DNA from: Spiractinospora alimapuensis
GTDB lineage: Bacteria > Actinomycetota > Actinomycetes > Streptosporangiales > Streptosporangiaceae
DNA: 64,000 bases
Direction of reading: 5' to 3'
Assembly (NCBI RefSeq): GCF_018437505.1
Contig: NZ_CP072467.1
Location: forward strand, 5,790,010 to 5,854,009
Below the pieces are notes generated by a model, which saw nothing but the letters and a program-made list of their open reading frames with translations, did not search any database and was not told the origin of the DNA. Position numbers and translations under genes: made by a program. Of the stretch, positions 51,662 to 60,015 are shown piece after piece (position 1 is the first letter of the stretch; each line of letters begins with the position of its first letter).

Positions 51662-52908
51662 CAGACCGTCATTCCTTCCGCCGTCTCGGGAAGCGCCCCG
51701 AGGTGGTCGATCGCCTCGTCGGCGTCGGCGACCACGGGGTCGTCCGGCCCGGCCTCGGCGGACAACGTCTTGGCGCCGTTCCCGGTGAGCACGCACACGA
51801 CGGTCTCGTCCGGACCGATCGTCCCCCGCGCCCGCTGCGTCCGGACGGCGACCAGATCGGCGGCGGCCCCCGACTCGATGAGCAGCCCCTCCCGGTGCGC
51901 GAGTTGGTCCACGGCCTCACCCGCCGCGGTATCGCTCACGGTCGCCATGACCCCGTTCGACTCGCGCACCAGCCGCAGGGTGTAGGTACCGTCGGCTGGA
52001 TAGCCGCGCAACGGGTCGGATATCGCTGAGATCCGGGTCCGGACCTCCGGCCAGGGGACGACCTCCGTCGCGTCCCGGGCGAAGGCGTCGGCGATCGGCG
52101 CACAGCCCTCCGCCTGCACGCCGAGGATCCGTGGCAGCGCCGCGACCTCCCCCGAGTCCCGTAGCTCCCGGTAGGCGGTCACGATGCCGTGCACGAGCGG
52201 GCCCGCGCCGATCGGCACCACGATCCAGTCCGGGGTATCACCGAGCTGGTCCGCCAGTTCGTATCCGGCGCTCTTCAGCCCGGCGACGGCGACTGGATTG
52301 ACGTATGTCGTGGTGAGGTTGATCCAGCCGAAGCGGTCAGCCAGCTCCCGTGCCGCACGAAAGGTGTTGCTGTAGTCGCCTCGTACCCGAAGCACCGTCG
52401 CGCCGTGTGCGCGGGCGATGGCGGCCTTACCGGGGGGAACCGCCTCCGGCGTCAGGACTACCGCGGGGAGTCCGGCGCGCGCCGCGTACGCGGCCGTCGA
52501 TCCGGCCGCGTTACCGCTCGACGCGCACACCACGGCGCGTGCCCGCTGCCGCACGGCCTGCGCCACCCCCACCGCCGTCGCCCTGTCCTTGAAGGACCCC
52601 GACGGGTTCAGGTGATCGAGCTTGAGCATCAGGCGTTCGACGCCGCACCACTCCGCCGCCGCGGCCGCCGGCACGACCGGGGTCCCCCCTTCGCCCATGC
52701 TCAGCCACGCGGTGTCCGAGGTGACCGGCAACCGACCCGCGTATCTCCACATACCGGGCAGGTTCGTGGTGTGGGCGAGTGTGGGCGTCGCCGGAGGGAG
52801 AACGACCGGCCCACCGCAGTTCGCGCAGTAGTCCGGAAACGTCATTTCCTGGTCGCGCCCACACATGGCGCAAATTCCGACAGGCGTGCGCCATTCGGTC
52901 TGTGTCAA
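51661..52908 (-). CDS. Threonine-synthase-like PLP-dependent lyase, TTG start
   Basis: A 415-residue fold-type-II PLP enzyme. The start is taken as TTG 52908 behind GGAGG because upstream ATGs lie inside the regulator's palindrome. An N-terminal zinc ribbon (CAMCGRDQEM and CANCGG) is followed by GEGGTPVVP, the PLP lysine in NPSGSFKDRA, ASSGNAAGSTAAYAARAG and GAGPLVHG. Besides threonine synthase, this family includes threonine/serine dehydratases, diaminopropionate ammonia-lyase and cysteate synthase. In an operon with D-aminoacylase and a symporter, a deaminating lyase acting on a hydroxy- or diamino-acid is more plausible than threonine biosynthesis. Confidence 0.88.
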   Translation of the reverse strand: MTQTEWRTPVGICAMCGRDQEMTFPDYCANCGGPVVLPPATPTLAHTTNLPGMWRYAGRLPVTSDTAWLSMGEGGTPVVPAAAAAEWCGVERLMLKLDHLNPSGSFKDRATAVGVAQAVRQRARAVVCASSGNAAGSTAAYAARAGLPAVVLTPEAVPPGKAAIARAHGATVLRVRGDYSNTFRAARELADRFGWINLTTTYVNPVAVAGLKSAGYELADQLGDTPDWIVVPIGAGPLVHGIVTAYRELRDSGEVAALPRILGVQAEGCAPIADAFARDATEVVPWPEVRTRISAISDPLRGYPADGTYTLRLVRESNGVMATVSDTAAGEAVDQLAHREGLLIESGAAADLVAVRTQRARGTIGPDETVVCVLTGNGAKTLSAEAGPDDPVVADADEAIDHLGALPETAEGMTV

Positions 52909-52967
52909 CTCATTCCTCCACGCCGATTCGCGTACGGGCTGAGTGGTCGCACTGAACCACCGCATTG

Positions 52968-52999
52968 CTTGCATATATTGCAAGTAGGTTGCGTATAAT
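52968..52999. promoter_or_regulatory. IclR operator and overlapping promoter
   Basis: CTTGCA-TATAT-TGCAAG is a perfect 6-5-6 palindrome at 52968-52984 in the divergent gap between the PLP-lyase operon and the IclR gene. TATAAT at 52994-52999 is a consensus -10 for the plus-strand IclR gene, with TTGCAT (52969-52974) as a possible -35. Binding at the palindrome would block it. Confidence 0.75.
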
Positions 53000-53094
53000 G
53001 GGGGAAATCTAACGAGATTCTGATCGCGACGTCAAGGGGCCCGTTGGCGGGGGTCGGCCCGAACCTCGGCTGGACGGGCGGAAAGGATGGGCAG

Positions 53095-53832
53095 ATGAGT
53101 GAGAGTCTTCGGCGTGGCCTCAAGGTCCTCGCGACGCTTTCCGACGAACCGGCGACCGCCAGCCAGGTCGCGGAGTCCCACCGGGTCAGCCTCTCGACGG
53201 CGGTGCGACTGCTGCAGCTCCTCGTCGAGGAAGGCTTCGCCCGGCGCGACGAGACCGGCAGGTATCACGTCGGGAGCAAGTTGCTCCAGGTCGCGTTCCA
53301 CGCGGTGGCGGCGATGGATGTCCGTCAGGTCGCGGCGTCGAGTCTGCGTGCGCTCAACAGGAAGACCGGGCAGACGGTTCACCTCGGCTATTTCGAGAAT
53401 CCGACGGTCATCTACGTGGACAAGTACGCGGGCAGCGCCCCGGTGCAGATGTACTCGCGGATCGGCATGCCCGCACCCCTGCACTGCACCGCGATGGGCA
53501 AGGCGGTCGCCGCGTTCCTACCGGCGGCCGAACGATCCGCGCTCGCCGCGGACCTCGACTACCCGGTGAGCACCGAGCGCACGATCACCAACGCGGAGGA
53601 CTACCTGGACGAGTTGGACGCCGTCCGGCGGCAGGGATACGCGCTGAACCTCGGCGAACACGAGGAGGTCGTCTCCGCCGTCGCCGTCCCGATCAGGCAA
53701 CCGGACGGGCGGGTGCAGTACGCGATCGACCTGGCCGTGCCGAACGTCGTCGTCAGTGAGGACGAGTTGCGGGCCTTCATCCCGCTGGTGCTCGAGGCCG
53801 TGGCGGACATCGAACGCGCCCTCGGGTACTGA
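53095..53832 (+). CDS. IclR-family transcriptional regulator
   Basis: A 245-residue IclR-type regulator, ATG at 53095 with GAAAGGA seven bases upstream. The winged HTH is RRGLKVLATLSDEPATASQVAESHRVSLSTAVRLLQLLVEEGFARR in pieces over residues 5-52; the GAF-like effector domain carries LHCTAMGKAVAAFLP and GYALNLGEHEEVVSAVAVPI, the family's effector-pocket segments. It is divergent from the PLP-lyase/D-aminoacylase/symporter operon and very probably controls it. Confidence 0.93.
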   Translation: MSESLRRGLKVLATLSDEPATASQVAESHRVSLSTAVRLLQLLVEEGFARRDETGRYHVGSKLLQVAFHAVAAMDVRQVAASSLRALNRKTGQTVHLGYFENPTVIYVDKYAGSAPVQMYSRIGMPAPLHCTAMGKAVAAFLPAAERSALAADLDYPVSTERTITNAEDYLDELDAVRRQGYALNLGEHEEVVSAVAVPIRQPDGRVQYAIDLAVPNVVVSEDELRAFIPLVLEAVADIERALGY

Positions 53833-54095
53833 TTACTGCCGGGATACGTCATCAACACCTTGGATCGCTGGGGGCTCGGCTCCCAACCCGCGCGGGTGTC
53901 GGGCCGGGCGTGGGGGCACGGACGCCCTGCGACCACACCGCGTAGGTCCGGTGACGACTTTGGTGAGCACGATGACCGGCATTCTCACAGCGGAGGTGCG
54001 GTCGATGCTCGCGCGCACGTCGAGCATCGACAACTGCCCGGAGCGCCCGGCACTGCCCGGCAAGTATCCGGCGGATACCGGGTGGTCTGCGCGTT

Positions 54096-54330
54096 CCTAG
54101 GCTGGACGTGCCTAGGACGACGCCTCTCTGGACGGCGCTCTCGCCAGGATCGAGGATGGGACCCGGTCAGGGTTGGGAGCGCCGGACAACAGGTAGCGCG
54201 GCCCCGGTCCCGTCACCGAAGCGTGGTGTAGCGGATGGCCGAGCATGATGAGCCGTACATCGATGGCGTCCGGCGTGCCCCGCCTGAGCCGACGGCCCCC
54301 GGGTCGCACCGGGTGGCGATGATGTCGGCG
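54096..54330 (+). pseudogene. Duplicated promoter, leader and first codons of the aldehyde dehydrogenase gene
   Basis: This stretch parallels 16651-16840. It has CCTAGG, CTCTCTGGA, then GGTTGGGAGCGCCGGA (54171-54186, identical over 16 bases) and GCGCGGCCCCGGTCCC, then an ATG at 54235 at nearly the same distance (64 versus 61 bases from motif to ATG). The first codons give MAEHDEPYIDGVRRAP against MREQNELYIDGAWRVP in the intact ALDH. After about 16 residues similarity stops and the frame becomes meaningless. It is an ALDH 5' end left after loss of the rest, with the leader element surviving best. Confidence 0.72.
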
Positions 54331-54499
54331 GCGAGCAACACGCCGGCGGCCCTTAGCGGCGACACGAGTCGCCGCCGAAGGACAGTCGAACCGCAGGACT
54401 GTCGAGCGGAGCCGAACGGATGCGCACGCCATCCGCACCCGCGGCAACCGGCTGTAGGGTGCCGGCAACGGCCCCCACACACAAGGAGCACCGAGAACG

Positions 54500-55129
54500 T
54501 TGACATCCGCCCTGATCATCACAGGCGCCCGCGTACACAGCAGTCCCCAGCTGTCCGCACCAGGTGATTTGCGGGTGAGGGGCACACGGATCACCGGCGA
54601 TGAGGGTCCGCGGGACTCGGCGCATCTGATCGACGCCACCGGTGCCTCGGTCGTGCCATTGCTTGTGAACACAGTCTTCGACGATGCTGAGCCGCCAGCC
54701 CCGTACTCCTTCGATCTGACTCCGGGCCGACCTGCGACCTTCGCAGTGATCAGAGGCAGGGTCAGCAGCCGGCGGATCACCGAGACGCTGGTCGTCCAGC
54801 CCCAGGATCTGATCGCCGTCGTCGTCGAGGGAGAACTCATTGCCCTCCACGGCACACCGACGCGCCCCTCGGGCACAGACGAGCTCGACTCCGACGACCC
54901 ACGACTCGGCCAATGGACGGACGCCAGGCGCGACATGACGCAGTACCTGAGCGAGGACGGGCGGTACACCGAAACGCGCAACGGCCGCCGCGACGCCTAC
55001 ACCGGACGCTTCTGGCTCAACGCCGATCGCGTCACCTACCTCGACGACACCGGGTTCTGGGCGTTCGGTCAGTACCACCGCGGTGTCCTCCATCACGCCG
55101 GATACGTTCTTCGCCGATCACGCGTCTGA
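54500..55129 (+). CDS. Barrel-less amidohydrolase-like/Atu4866-domain protein
   Basis: A 209-residue protein starting with TTG at 54500 (AAGGAG upstream, rather distant). Residues 1-30 and 65-115 (ALIITGARVHSS, LRVRGTRIT, LTPGRPATFAVIRG, DLIAVVVEGELI) resemble the two halves of the beta-sandwich that frames amidohydrolases, but the catalytic TIM barrel is absent. Residues 130-209 (GQWTDARRDMTQYLSEDGRY, AYTGRFWL, RVTYLDDTGFWAFGQ, RGVLHHAGYVL) match my memory of the small Atu4866 ligand-binding domain. A lipocalin-like binding role is plausible; no enzymatic function is evident. Confidence 0.72.
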   Translation: MTSALIITGARVHSSPQLSAPGDLRVRGTRITGDEGPRDSAHLIDATGASVVPLLVNTVFDDAEPPAPYSFDLTPGRPATFAVIRGRVSSRRITETLVVQPQDLIAVVVEGELIALHGTPTRPSGTDELDSDDPRLGQWTDARRDMTQYLSEDGRYTETRNGRRDAYTGRFWLNADRVTYLDDTGFWAFGQYHRGVLHHAGYVLRRSRV

Positions 55130-55945
55130 ACGACTGACGTCCCTGGTAGTCACACGCCGGCAAGCGCCCGCCTCCACGAATGGAGCCGACTCTCCCGACG
55201 GTCCGCCGCGAAGCGGTTCGGCCTGGGTTCCGTACCCGCCGCGCCCAACGCGGCCTCGGCGCGGGCCTCCGACCTGTCGGGCCTGCCGCGCGCCGACATA
55301 TCCAGTGCGGTGGCCTTTCCGAACTGAGACGAGGAAATCGACTACGCGATACGTCTGCTCGGCGAGGTGTCCAACGGCAGACCGCCGGGCTCGCCGCCGC
55401 TCTCCGCCGAGCCCTGGCGGGCAAAGGACACGAAAGCCGATCGCCTGAGACGCGACAGTGACGCGGGCCCAGGACTCGCCGGTGAGGACGACGGAGATGG
55501 TCTCGCTCCGGCTCCATCGCGTGGCCCTCGTACGCGGACAGCCTCCCACGCTGCTCGAGCACGCTCGCCACCTACTCCCATATCGCGGAGGTCAAGTGCT
55601 CGGGGACTTCGCCCATACCCCGTGCACGCCGCTCAATGCCTTGCTCTTTACCCCCGCGGGCGTAGGGTTGAGATATCTGGAGACGACGGCATTTCTGTTG
55701 GTGGGGATCGCTGCCACACCGGCCGTTCCGAAGGAGAGGTCGTGCCGATCTCATATCGCCGTCGAGTCTCGTTCCGCCGCATCGTGGCTGTTGAGACTCA
55801 GCCCCGTTGGCGCTGAGGTGATCCAGTCCTGGATCACCGGGCTACCTCGCCTTATGCGCAGGCTGTAGCCGTCATCCGCGCATCCCATCAACCCGGGACC
55901 GCACGCGGCGCGTGCGGCGTCTCGGGAGAACAGGAGCACCGCTCC
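55130..55945. other. Gene-poor region, no recognisable product
   Basis: Several overlapping frames occur but none has a recognisable family, consistent ribosome site or sustained codon bias; degraded coding sequence is likely. A perfect inverted repeat GTGATCCAG-TC-CTGGATCAC lies at 55818-55837, about 110 bp before the DUF5994 gene, and may be an operator or terminator. Confidence 0.5.
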
Positions 55946-56443
55946 ATGCTGACTCCCACCCAACGCCGGCCCGTGGTCTCCGACACGCCGCCCTCGGTGC
56001 CCCGGTTGCTGCTGCAATCCTTGACAGCCCACCACGCCGTGCTCGACGGCGGCTGGTGGCCGCGGTGCAACGATCCCGTCGCCGAGCTACCCGGCCTCAT
56101 CCTCGCCCTCGACGACTACCGGGGTCCCATCCACCACGTCATGCTGGGGGCGACCGGCTGGAAGAACCGGCCCCACCTGCTGGAAGTAGCCGGGCGCGCG
56201 ATCCGGCTCGAATGGTTCACCTCCATGCCGGCTGACTCACTCGCCGCGATCAGCACCAACGGAGCCCGGGTCGACCTATTGGTCGTCCCACCCGGGGTGA
56301 ACATGCCAACAGCGTGGGCCGCCATCGGACTGGCCGCCCAACACGCCAACATCACCCACGCAGCCGACCTGATCACCGCCGCCGAGCGCCTGCTGCTGGA
56401 CCCCGACAACGCCGACTGGGCACCCGAAGGCGGGCGGCGATGA
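55946..56443 (+). CDS. DUF5994-family protein
   Basis: A 165-residue actinobacterial protein of unknown function, ATG at 55946 with CAGGAG nine bases upstream. The family signature is visible as VLDGGWWPRCNDPVAELPGLILAL, HHVMLGATGWKNRP, IRLEWFTS and RVDLLVVPPG. Members often occur in small stress- or signalling-related operons with STAS proteins, as here: the anti-anti-sigma-like gene overlaps its stop by ATGA. Function unknown. Confidence 0.82.
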   Translation: MLTPTQRRPVVSDTPPSVPRLLLQSLTAHHAVLDGGWWPRCNDPVAELPGLILALDDYRGPIHHVMLGATGWKNRPHLLEVAGRAIRLEWFTSMPADSLAAISTNGARVDLLVVPPGVNMPTAWAAIGLAAQHANITHAADLITAAERLLLDPDNADWAPEGGRR

Positions 56444-56919
56444 CCCGCCGAGGCCGGGCCAGCGCCCCTCGTGCCCGTTCACGCGGGAAGCTGGGCATGG
56501 TGAGTGCGGCGCCCGCGCTCCGGTACGGCCAGATCGGCGCGGATGGCGGATCGTCCGTGCCCCGCGGCCCAACCATTTCCGTCGTCAGGCCGCATGGCGA
56601 AATCGACTGCGCCGTCACCCCCGCGTTACGCGAATACCTGTTCACCGCACTCCGACCAGGGATGGAACTGCTGGTCATCGACCTGTCAGAGATCACCTTC
56701 TGCGACGCGGCCGGGCTCGCCGTACTGGTCGGGACGCGCCACCGGGCCGACCGGCTCGGCGTCGAGCTGCGGATGGCCGGGCCCCGGGCGCAGATGCGCC
56801 GGATCCTGCGCATCACCGGACTGGACCGTGTCCTCACCATCTATCCCACACTCGCCCAGTCCCTTGCTGAGGGCACGCGCTACGCAGTCCCCCACCCAGG
56901 AACGATCCGACCACGGTGA
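56440..56919 (+). CDS. STAS-domain protein lacking the usual phospho-serine
   Basis: A 159-residue STAS (anti-anti-sigma factor) domain protein coupled to the DUF5994 gene. The core is TISVVRPHGEIDCAVTPALREYL, LLVIDLSEITFCDAAGLAVLVGTRHRA and LRMAGPRAQMRRILRITGLDRVL. Where SpoIIAA-like proteins have DSSGL with the phosphorylated Ser, this reads CDAAGL, so it cannot be phosphorylated at that place. It may be a constitutively active antagonist or a structural STAS protein. An internal ATG near 56499 is an alternative start. Confidence 0.85.
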   Translation: MTRRGRASAPRARSRGKLGMVSAAPALRYGQIGADGGSSVPRGPTISVVRPHGEIDCAVTPALREYLFTALRPGMELLVIDLSEITFCDAAGLAVLVGTRHRADRLGVELRMAGPRAQMRRILRITGLDRVLTIYPTLAQSLAEGTRYAVPHPGTIRPR

Positions 56920-57288
56920 GCATGGGGCTCGACACCGGTTACGCCCCCCGCCATCAGCCACCTCGCCCCAGCCGTCGACGTCCCCAGGCAGCCCGGGGGG
57001 AGCGGGGTGCCCGCTCCGTCGGGGGATTTTGTCACGGGCGATCGTGCCGTGCGAGCGCGGACGGTCTGTCCGATGGAAGTACGCGGGGACCCCAGAGCCA
57101 TCCCTGGGGCCGGGACAGTGGAGTCCGACTCCCTTCATTTCGTTTCGCGGGGACGATGACATTTCAGTGGCTCCGCGGGAGAAGTTCGTCGACGAGGTGT
57201 GCCGCGGACCGGATCCCTCCCCGGAGTCCTGACGCCGGGTGCGGGCGTGTGGCAATCACCTGACGGGGCCGCTGGATCGAGCGCTCCG
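56920..57288. other. Intergenic region with hairpin
   Basis: No gene recognised. CCCCAG (57090-57095) and CTGGGG (57104-57109) form a small hairpin that could terminate the STAS transcript. Confidence 0.4.
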
Positions 57289-58104
57289 CTAGAACCGGAA
57301 GCGCACGATGCGCGTCGCTCGCGTCATTCCCGGGATCAGGTTCAGGAGGCGGTACGCGCGGCGGACGTTCGGGGGAGCCTTGGCCATCAGGACCGGCGCG
57401 TCGTACATCGGTGCTTCGTCGACGTACCTCAGCCGGGGATGGCAGTCGGCGAGCGTGGACGGATCGTCGAAGCCGCAGTGGATCCGGGTGCCATACTTAC
57501 GGAGCGTGGGGTCCCACCTGGACATGCGCCATGCCCAGACCGGCGCCGTGTCGAACTGTAGCTGGCCGGTGGGGAACGCGTTGACCAGGCTGGTCAGTAG
57601 TCGCCGGAGATCGTCCTCGGTCAGGTACGGCACCAGTCCTTCAGCGATCATCAGCAACGGTCGGTCCCGGGGTACGGACTCCAACCAGGTCAGGTCGGTG
57701 ACACTGGAGCTGATCAGGGTGTAGTGCTCGCGGGGCGGCAGGAAACGGTCCCGAAGCTCGATGACGCTCGGGTAGTCCAGGTCGTACCAGTCGACGGTGG
57801 AGGGCGGGTCGATCCGCTGAACCCGTGTGTCGAGGCCGCAGCCCAGGTGCAGTACCACCGTGTCGGGGTGGTCGGCGAGAAATCCACGGGCCCAGTCGTC
57901 GTGGGCCTTCGCGCGGACCACGGCTGCCAGGCCCATCTGACTGGTGCCGAACCCGCGGCTGTCGTACCCAGGGTCGAGGCGACGCATGACCCGCTCGGCG
58001 TGTCGGTCGCCGAGGATCGGATCCGGGAGTCGACAGTCCAGTGCTTTGGCCTTGAGGACGGGGCTGAGGGTCTGCTGTACTCCGAGGAGTTCGGTCTCCT
58101 TCAT
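57289..58104 (-). CDS. SAM-dependent methyltransferase of the LCM/PPM1-like family
   Basis: A 271-residue methyltransferase resembling the leucine-carboxyl-methyltransferase-like proteins common in actinomycetes, often annotated as polyketide O-methyltransferases. Signs are the N-terminal QQTLSPVLKAKALDCRLPDPILGD, motif I in VVLHLGCGLDTRVQRI, WYDLDYPSVIELRDRFLPP and AEGLVPYLTEDDLRRLL. It is divergent from a MarR-type regulator with a near-perfect operator between them, so expression is probably inducible. The substrate is unknown and no biosynthetic cluster is adjacent. Confidence 0.9.
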   Translation of the reverse strand: MKETELLGVQQTLSPVLKAKALDCRLPDPILGDRHAERVMRRLDPGYDSRGFGTSQMGLAAVVRAKAHDDWARGFLADHPDTVVLHLGCGLDTRVQRIDPPSTVDWYDLDYPSVIELRDRFLPPREHYTLISSSVTDLTWLESVPRDRPLLMIAEGLVPYLTEDDLRRLLTSLVNAFPTGQLQFDTAPVWAWRMSRWDPTLRKYGTRIHCGFDDPSTLADCHPRLRYVDEAPMYDAPVLMAKAPPNVRRAYRLLNLIPGMTRATRIVRFRF

Positions 58105-58124
58105 GGAAACGACACTACACTGAA

Positions 58125-58141
58125 TTCACGAAATTCGTGAA
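58125..58141. promoter_or_regulatory. MarR operator TTCACGAAATTCGTGAA
   Basis: A perfect 8-1-8 palindrome between the methyltransferase ATG (58104) and the MarR-type gene (58172). Its AT-rich core and position are typical for a MarR protein controlling both divergent promoters. Confidence 0.78.
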
Positions 58142-58171
58142 ATGATGGAATTGAGTGAGAAGGGGATTGCG

Positions 58172-58657
58172 ATGACGCGGGCCGACGACGAGGGCGCCAC
58201 CGCGGACTTCCGGGAACGGTTCGCACAGGTCATGGTCGAATCCGGGATGCCCCGGATGGCCGCGCGAGTGTACGCCGCGTTGCTGGTCACCGACTCCGGA
58301 AAGCTGTCCGCCGCCGAGCTCGCCGAGCGACTGGGCGTGGGCGCGCCAGCGATCTCCGGGGCCGTCAAATACCTGGTTCGGACACGTCTAGTCGAACGCG
58401 GCCGTGAACCCGGCACTCGGCACGACTTCTGCCGGATCCACGACCACACATGGAGCCACTACATCAGCAGCTCTGACCCGGTCCTGGTCCGGGTGCAGAC
58501 CAGCGCCGAGGAGGGGGTAGCGATCCTGGGCCCCGACTCCCCCGCGGGGCGACGGTTGGACGAGACCCGTCGGTTCTTCGGGTTCATGCGCGAGGAGGTG
58601 AAGCGCTCGATGGCGAAGTGGCAACGGCTCCAAGCCGCCGCGCGCGAGCCCGACTGA
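58172..58657 (+). CDS. MarR/GbsR-like transcriptional regulator
   Basis: A 161-residue winged-helix regulator, ATG at 58172 with GAGAAGGGG seven bases upstream (ATG 58142 overlaps the operator). The N-terminus RFAQVMVESGMPRMAARVYAALLVTDSGKLSAAELAERLGVGAPAISGAVKYLVRTRLVER in pieces is the GbsR-like arrangement, followed by a helical dimerisation tail. It is divergent from the LCM-type methyltransferase and probably represses both. Confidence 0.88.
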   Translation: MTRADDEGATADFRERFAQVMVESGMPRMAARVYAALLVTDSGKLSAAELAERLGVGAPAISGAVKYLVRTRLVERGREPGTRHDFCRIHDHTWSHYISSSDPVLVRVQTSAEEGVAILGPDSPAGRRLDETRRFFGFMREEVKRSMAKWQRLQAAAREPD

Positions 58658-58700
58658 TCGGTCCGCCGGTACCGCAGGGCACGGTCAGGGACGAGGGTGG

Positions 58701-59372
58701 TCAGCGCTGGGCCGCGGCTCGTTCGACGGCGGCGGTGTAGTCGCGGAAGGTCTCGGTGGGTGAACCGTCGTCGAGGAAGGTGGCGCGTTGTGCGTGGGTG
58801 ATCTCCAGTTGGACACCCGCGCCTCGGGCGTTGCGGTTGGCGATGTTGTCGGGGTCTTCGCCCGCGAGACCGTCGGGGATCGAGTCGGGCGCGTCGAAGC
58901 CCGAGGCGCGGAGTTCCGCGCGGACCGTGTCGCGCAGTTCGGTGTCGAGCCCACCGACGTAGGTGGTGGGGTGATCGCCGGCGGCCCCGTGCCAGGAGAT
59001 CGTGTAGTCGGAGGCGGCGACGACCTCTAGGGTCATGGGTTCGTCGAAGCGGGTGGCGGTGATGTGCAGAACGCCGTTTCCGCTCCGCTTGATCCCCTCG
59101 AACGTGGCGAAGGCGTGGTCACCGGCCTGGGCGGCGTGGTCGGCGAGTTCGGTGGTGGGGGGTTCGATGCGGCCTCCGTGGATGGCGATGTGCGCGAGGT
59201 CGGTTCCGCCGGCGCGCGTGGTCCGCCGGTAGTCCACGCCCTCGGTCTCGTGGGCGGCGAGTTCGGCGTAGTTGGCGTAGGTGTCCTCCGCCCCCGCGGT
59301 CGCCGGTACCCCGGGGACCAGGGTGAAGGTGAGAAACGCGGTCGTGGCCACGGTCGCGGTCCTGGTGATCAC
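58701..59372 (-). CDS. Secreted poly-gamma-glutamate hydrolase-family protein
   Basis: A 223-residue exported protein; the GTG at 59372 follows GGAAGG. A signal peptide (VATTAFLTFTLVPGVPATAGA) leads to the mature region. DTYANYAELAAHETEGVDYR, IAIHGGRIEP, FATFEGIKRSGNGVLHITATRFDEP, SWHGAAG and VQLEITHAQR match the phage PghP-like gamma-PGA hydrolase family, zinc enzymes in which HGGxIE and a later His bind the metal. It probably cleaves gamma-glutamyl polymers outside the cell. The gamma-glutamyltransferase operon at 26-30 kb handles similar bonds but is far away. Confidence 0.82.
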   Translation of the reverse strand: MITRTATVATTAFLTFTLVPGVPATAGAEDTYANYAELAAHETEGVDYRRTTRAGGTDLAHIAIHGGRIEPPTTELADHAAQAGDHAFATFEGIKRSGNGVLHITATRFDEPMTLEVVAASDYTISWHGAAGDHPTTYVGGLDTELRDTVRAELRASGFDAPDSIPDGLAGEDPDNIANRNARGAGVQLEITHAQRATFLDDGSPTETFRDYTAAVERAAAQR

Positions 59373-59544
59373 CTTGGTCCGTCCTTCCCGTTGGGTCCGG
59401 TCGCGCACCACGTTACGTGGCGCCGCTCGGCTTCGCCCGGCGATCGCCCGCGCCGCGTGGCGCGTCCTCCCAACCGGGTCAGGAACCCACGATGAGGTCG
59501 GGCCCTGCCGAGTCAGTGCCGACGCGGCCCATGTCCGCCCCCGG

Positions 59545-60015
59545 TCAGTTCAGTGCCTCCAGCGTCGAGCCGACGACGACGAGCATGAGTACGCCCCAGG
59601 CGAGGCTGGATACCAGGTTCCAGGCCAGGACCGCGCGTCGGTCGAGACCGGCGGCGGCCATGATGAACGCGGTCAACGAGATCGCGAACACCGTTGGGGT
59701 GAGCAGGCTGGCGACCGGGACGCCCCACTTCTCGACGCGGGCCAGGATGCGCTCGCGTCGCTTGGAGCGCTCGACCCGGCTCTTGCCCGTTCGTATCCGT
59801 CCGGCCAGGGACACGGCCGCGGTCACGGCCAGCGCGTTGCCCGCCACCGCACCGCCCAGGGCGATGGGCCAGCCCATGCCGACCACGTAGCCGATCACGG
59901 AACCGAAGTAGCTCTCCAGAAACGGGATGGTTCCGATGACGAAAACGGCGACGAACTGAAGGACGGGATGTAGGTCGTCCACGAACTGCGCGATCGTGGC
60001 GATCAAGTCGTTCAC
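59545..60015 (-). CDS. Small multidrug-export-like membrane protein
   Basis: A 156-residue membrane protein, GTG at 60015 with GAGAGG upstream. About four hydrophobic segments (VLQFVAVFVIGTIPFLESYFG, VVGMGWPIALGGAVAGNALAV, GVPVASLLTPTVFAISLTAFIMAAAG, VLAWNLVSSLAWGVLMLVVV) with a basic central loop match the COG2426-like family often called small multi-drug export proteins. That name has little experimental support. Stands alone. Confidence 0.75.
   Translation of the reverse strand: MNDLIATIAQFVDDLHPVLQFVAVFVIGTIPFLESYFGSVIGYVVGMGWPIALGGAVAGNALAVTAAVSLAGRIRTGKSRVERSKRRERILARVEKWGVPVASLLTPTVFAISLTAFIMAAAGLDRRAVLAWNLVSSLAWGVLMLVVVGSTLEALN

Noticed and set aside
52909-52983. 25-residue N-terminal extension of the PLP lyase from upstream ATGs
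   Set aside because: It would translate through the IclR operator; the TTG at 52908 has GGAGG at correct spacing.
54235-54567. 110-residue frame as a real gene
   Set aside because: Only the first ~16 residues match the ALDH N-terminus; the remainder is unrelated and overlaps the Atu4866 gene start.
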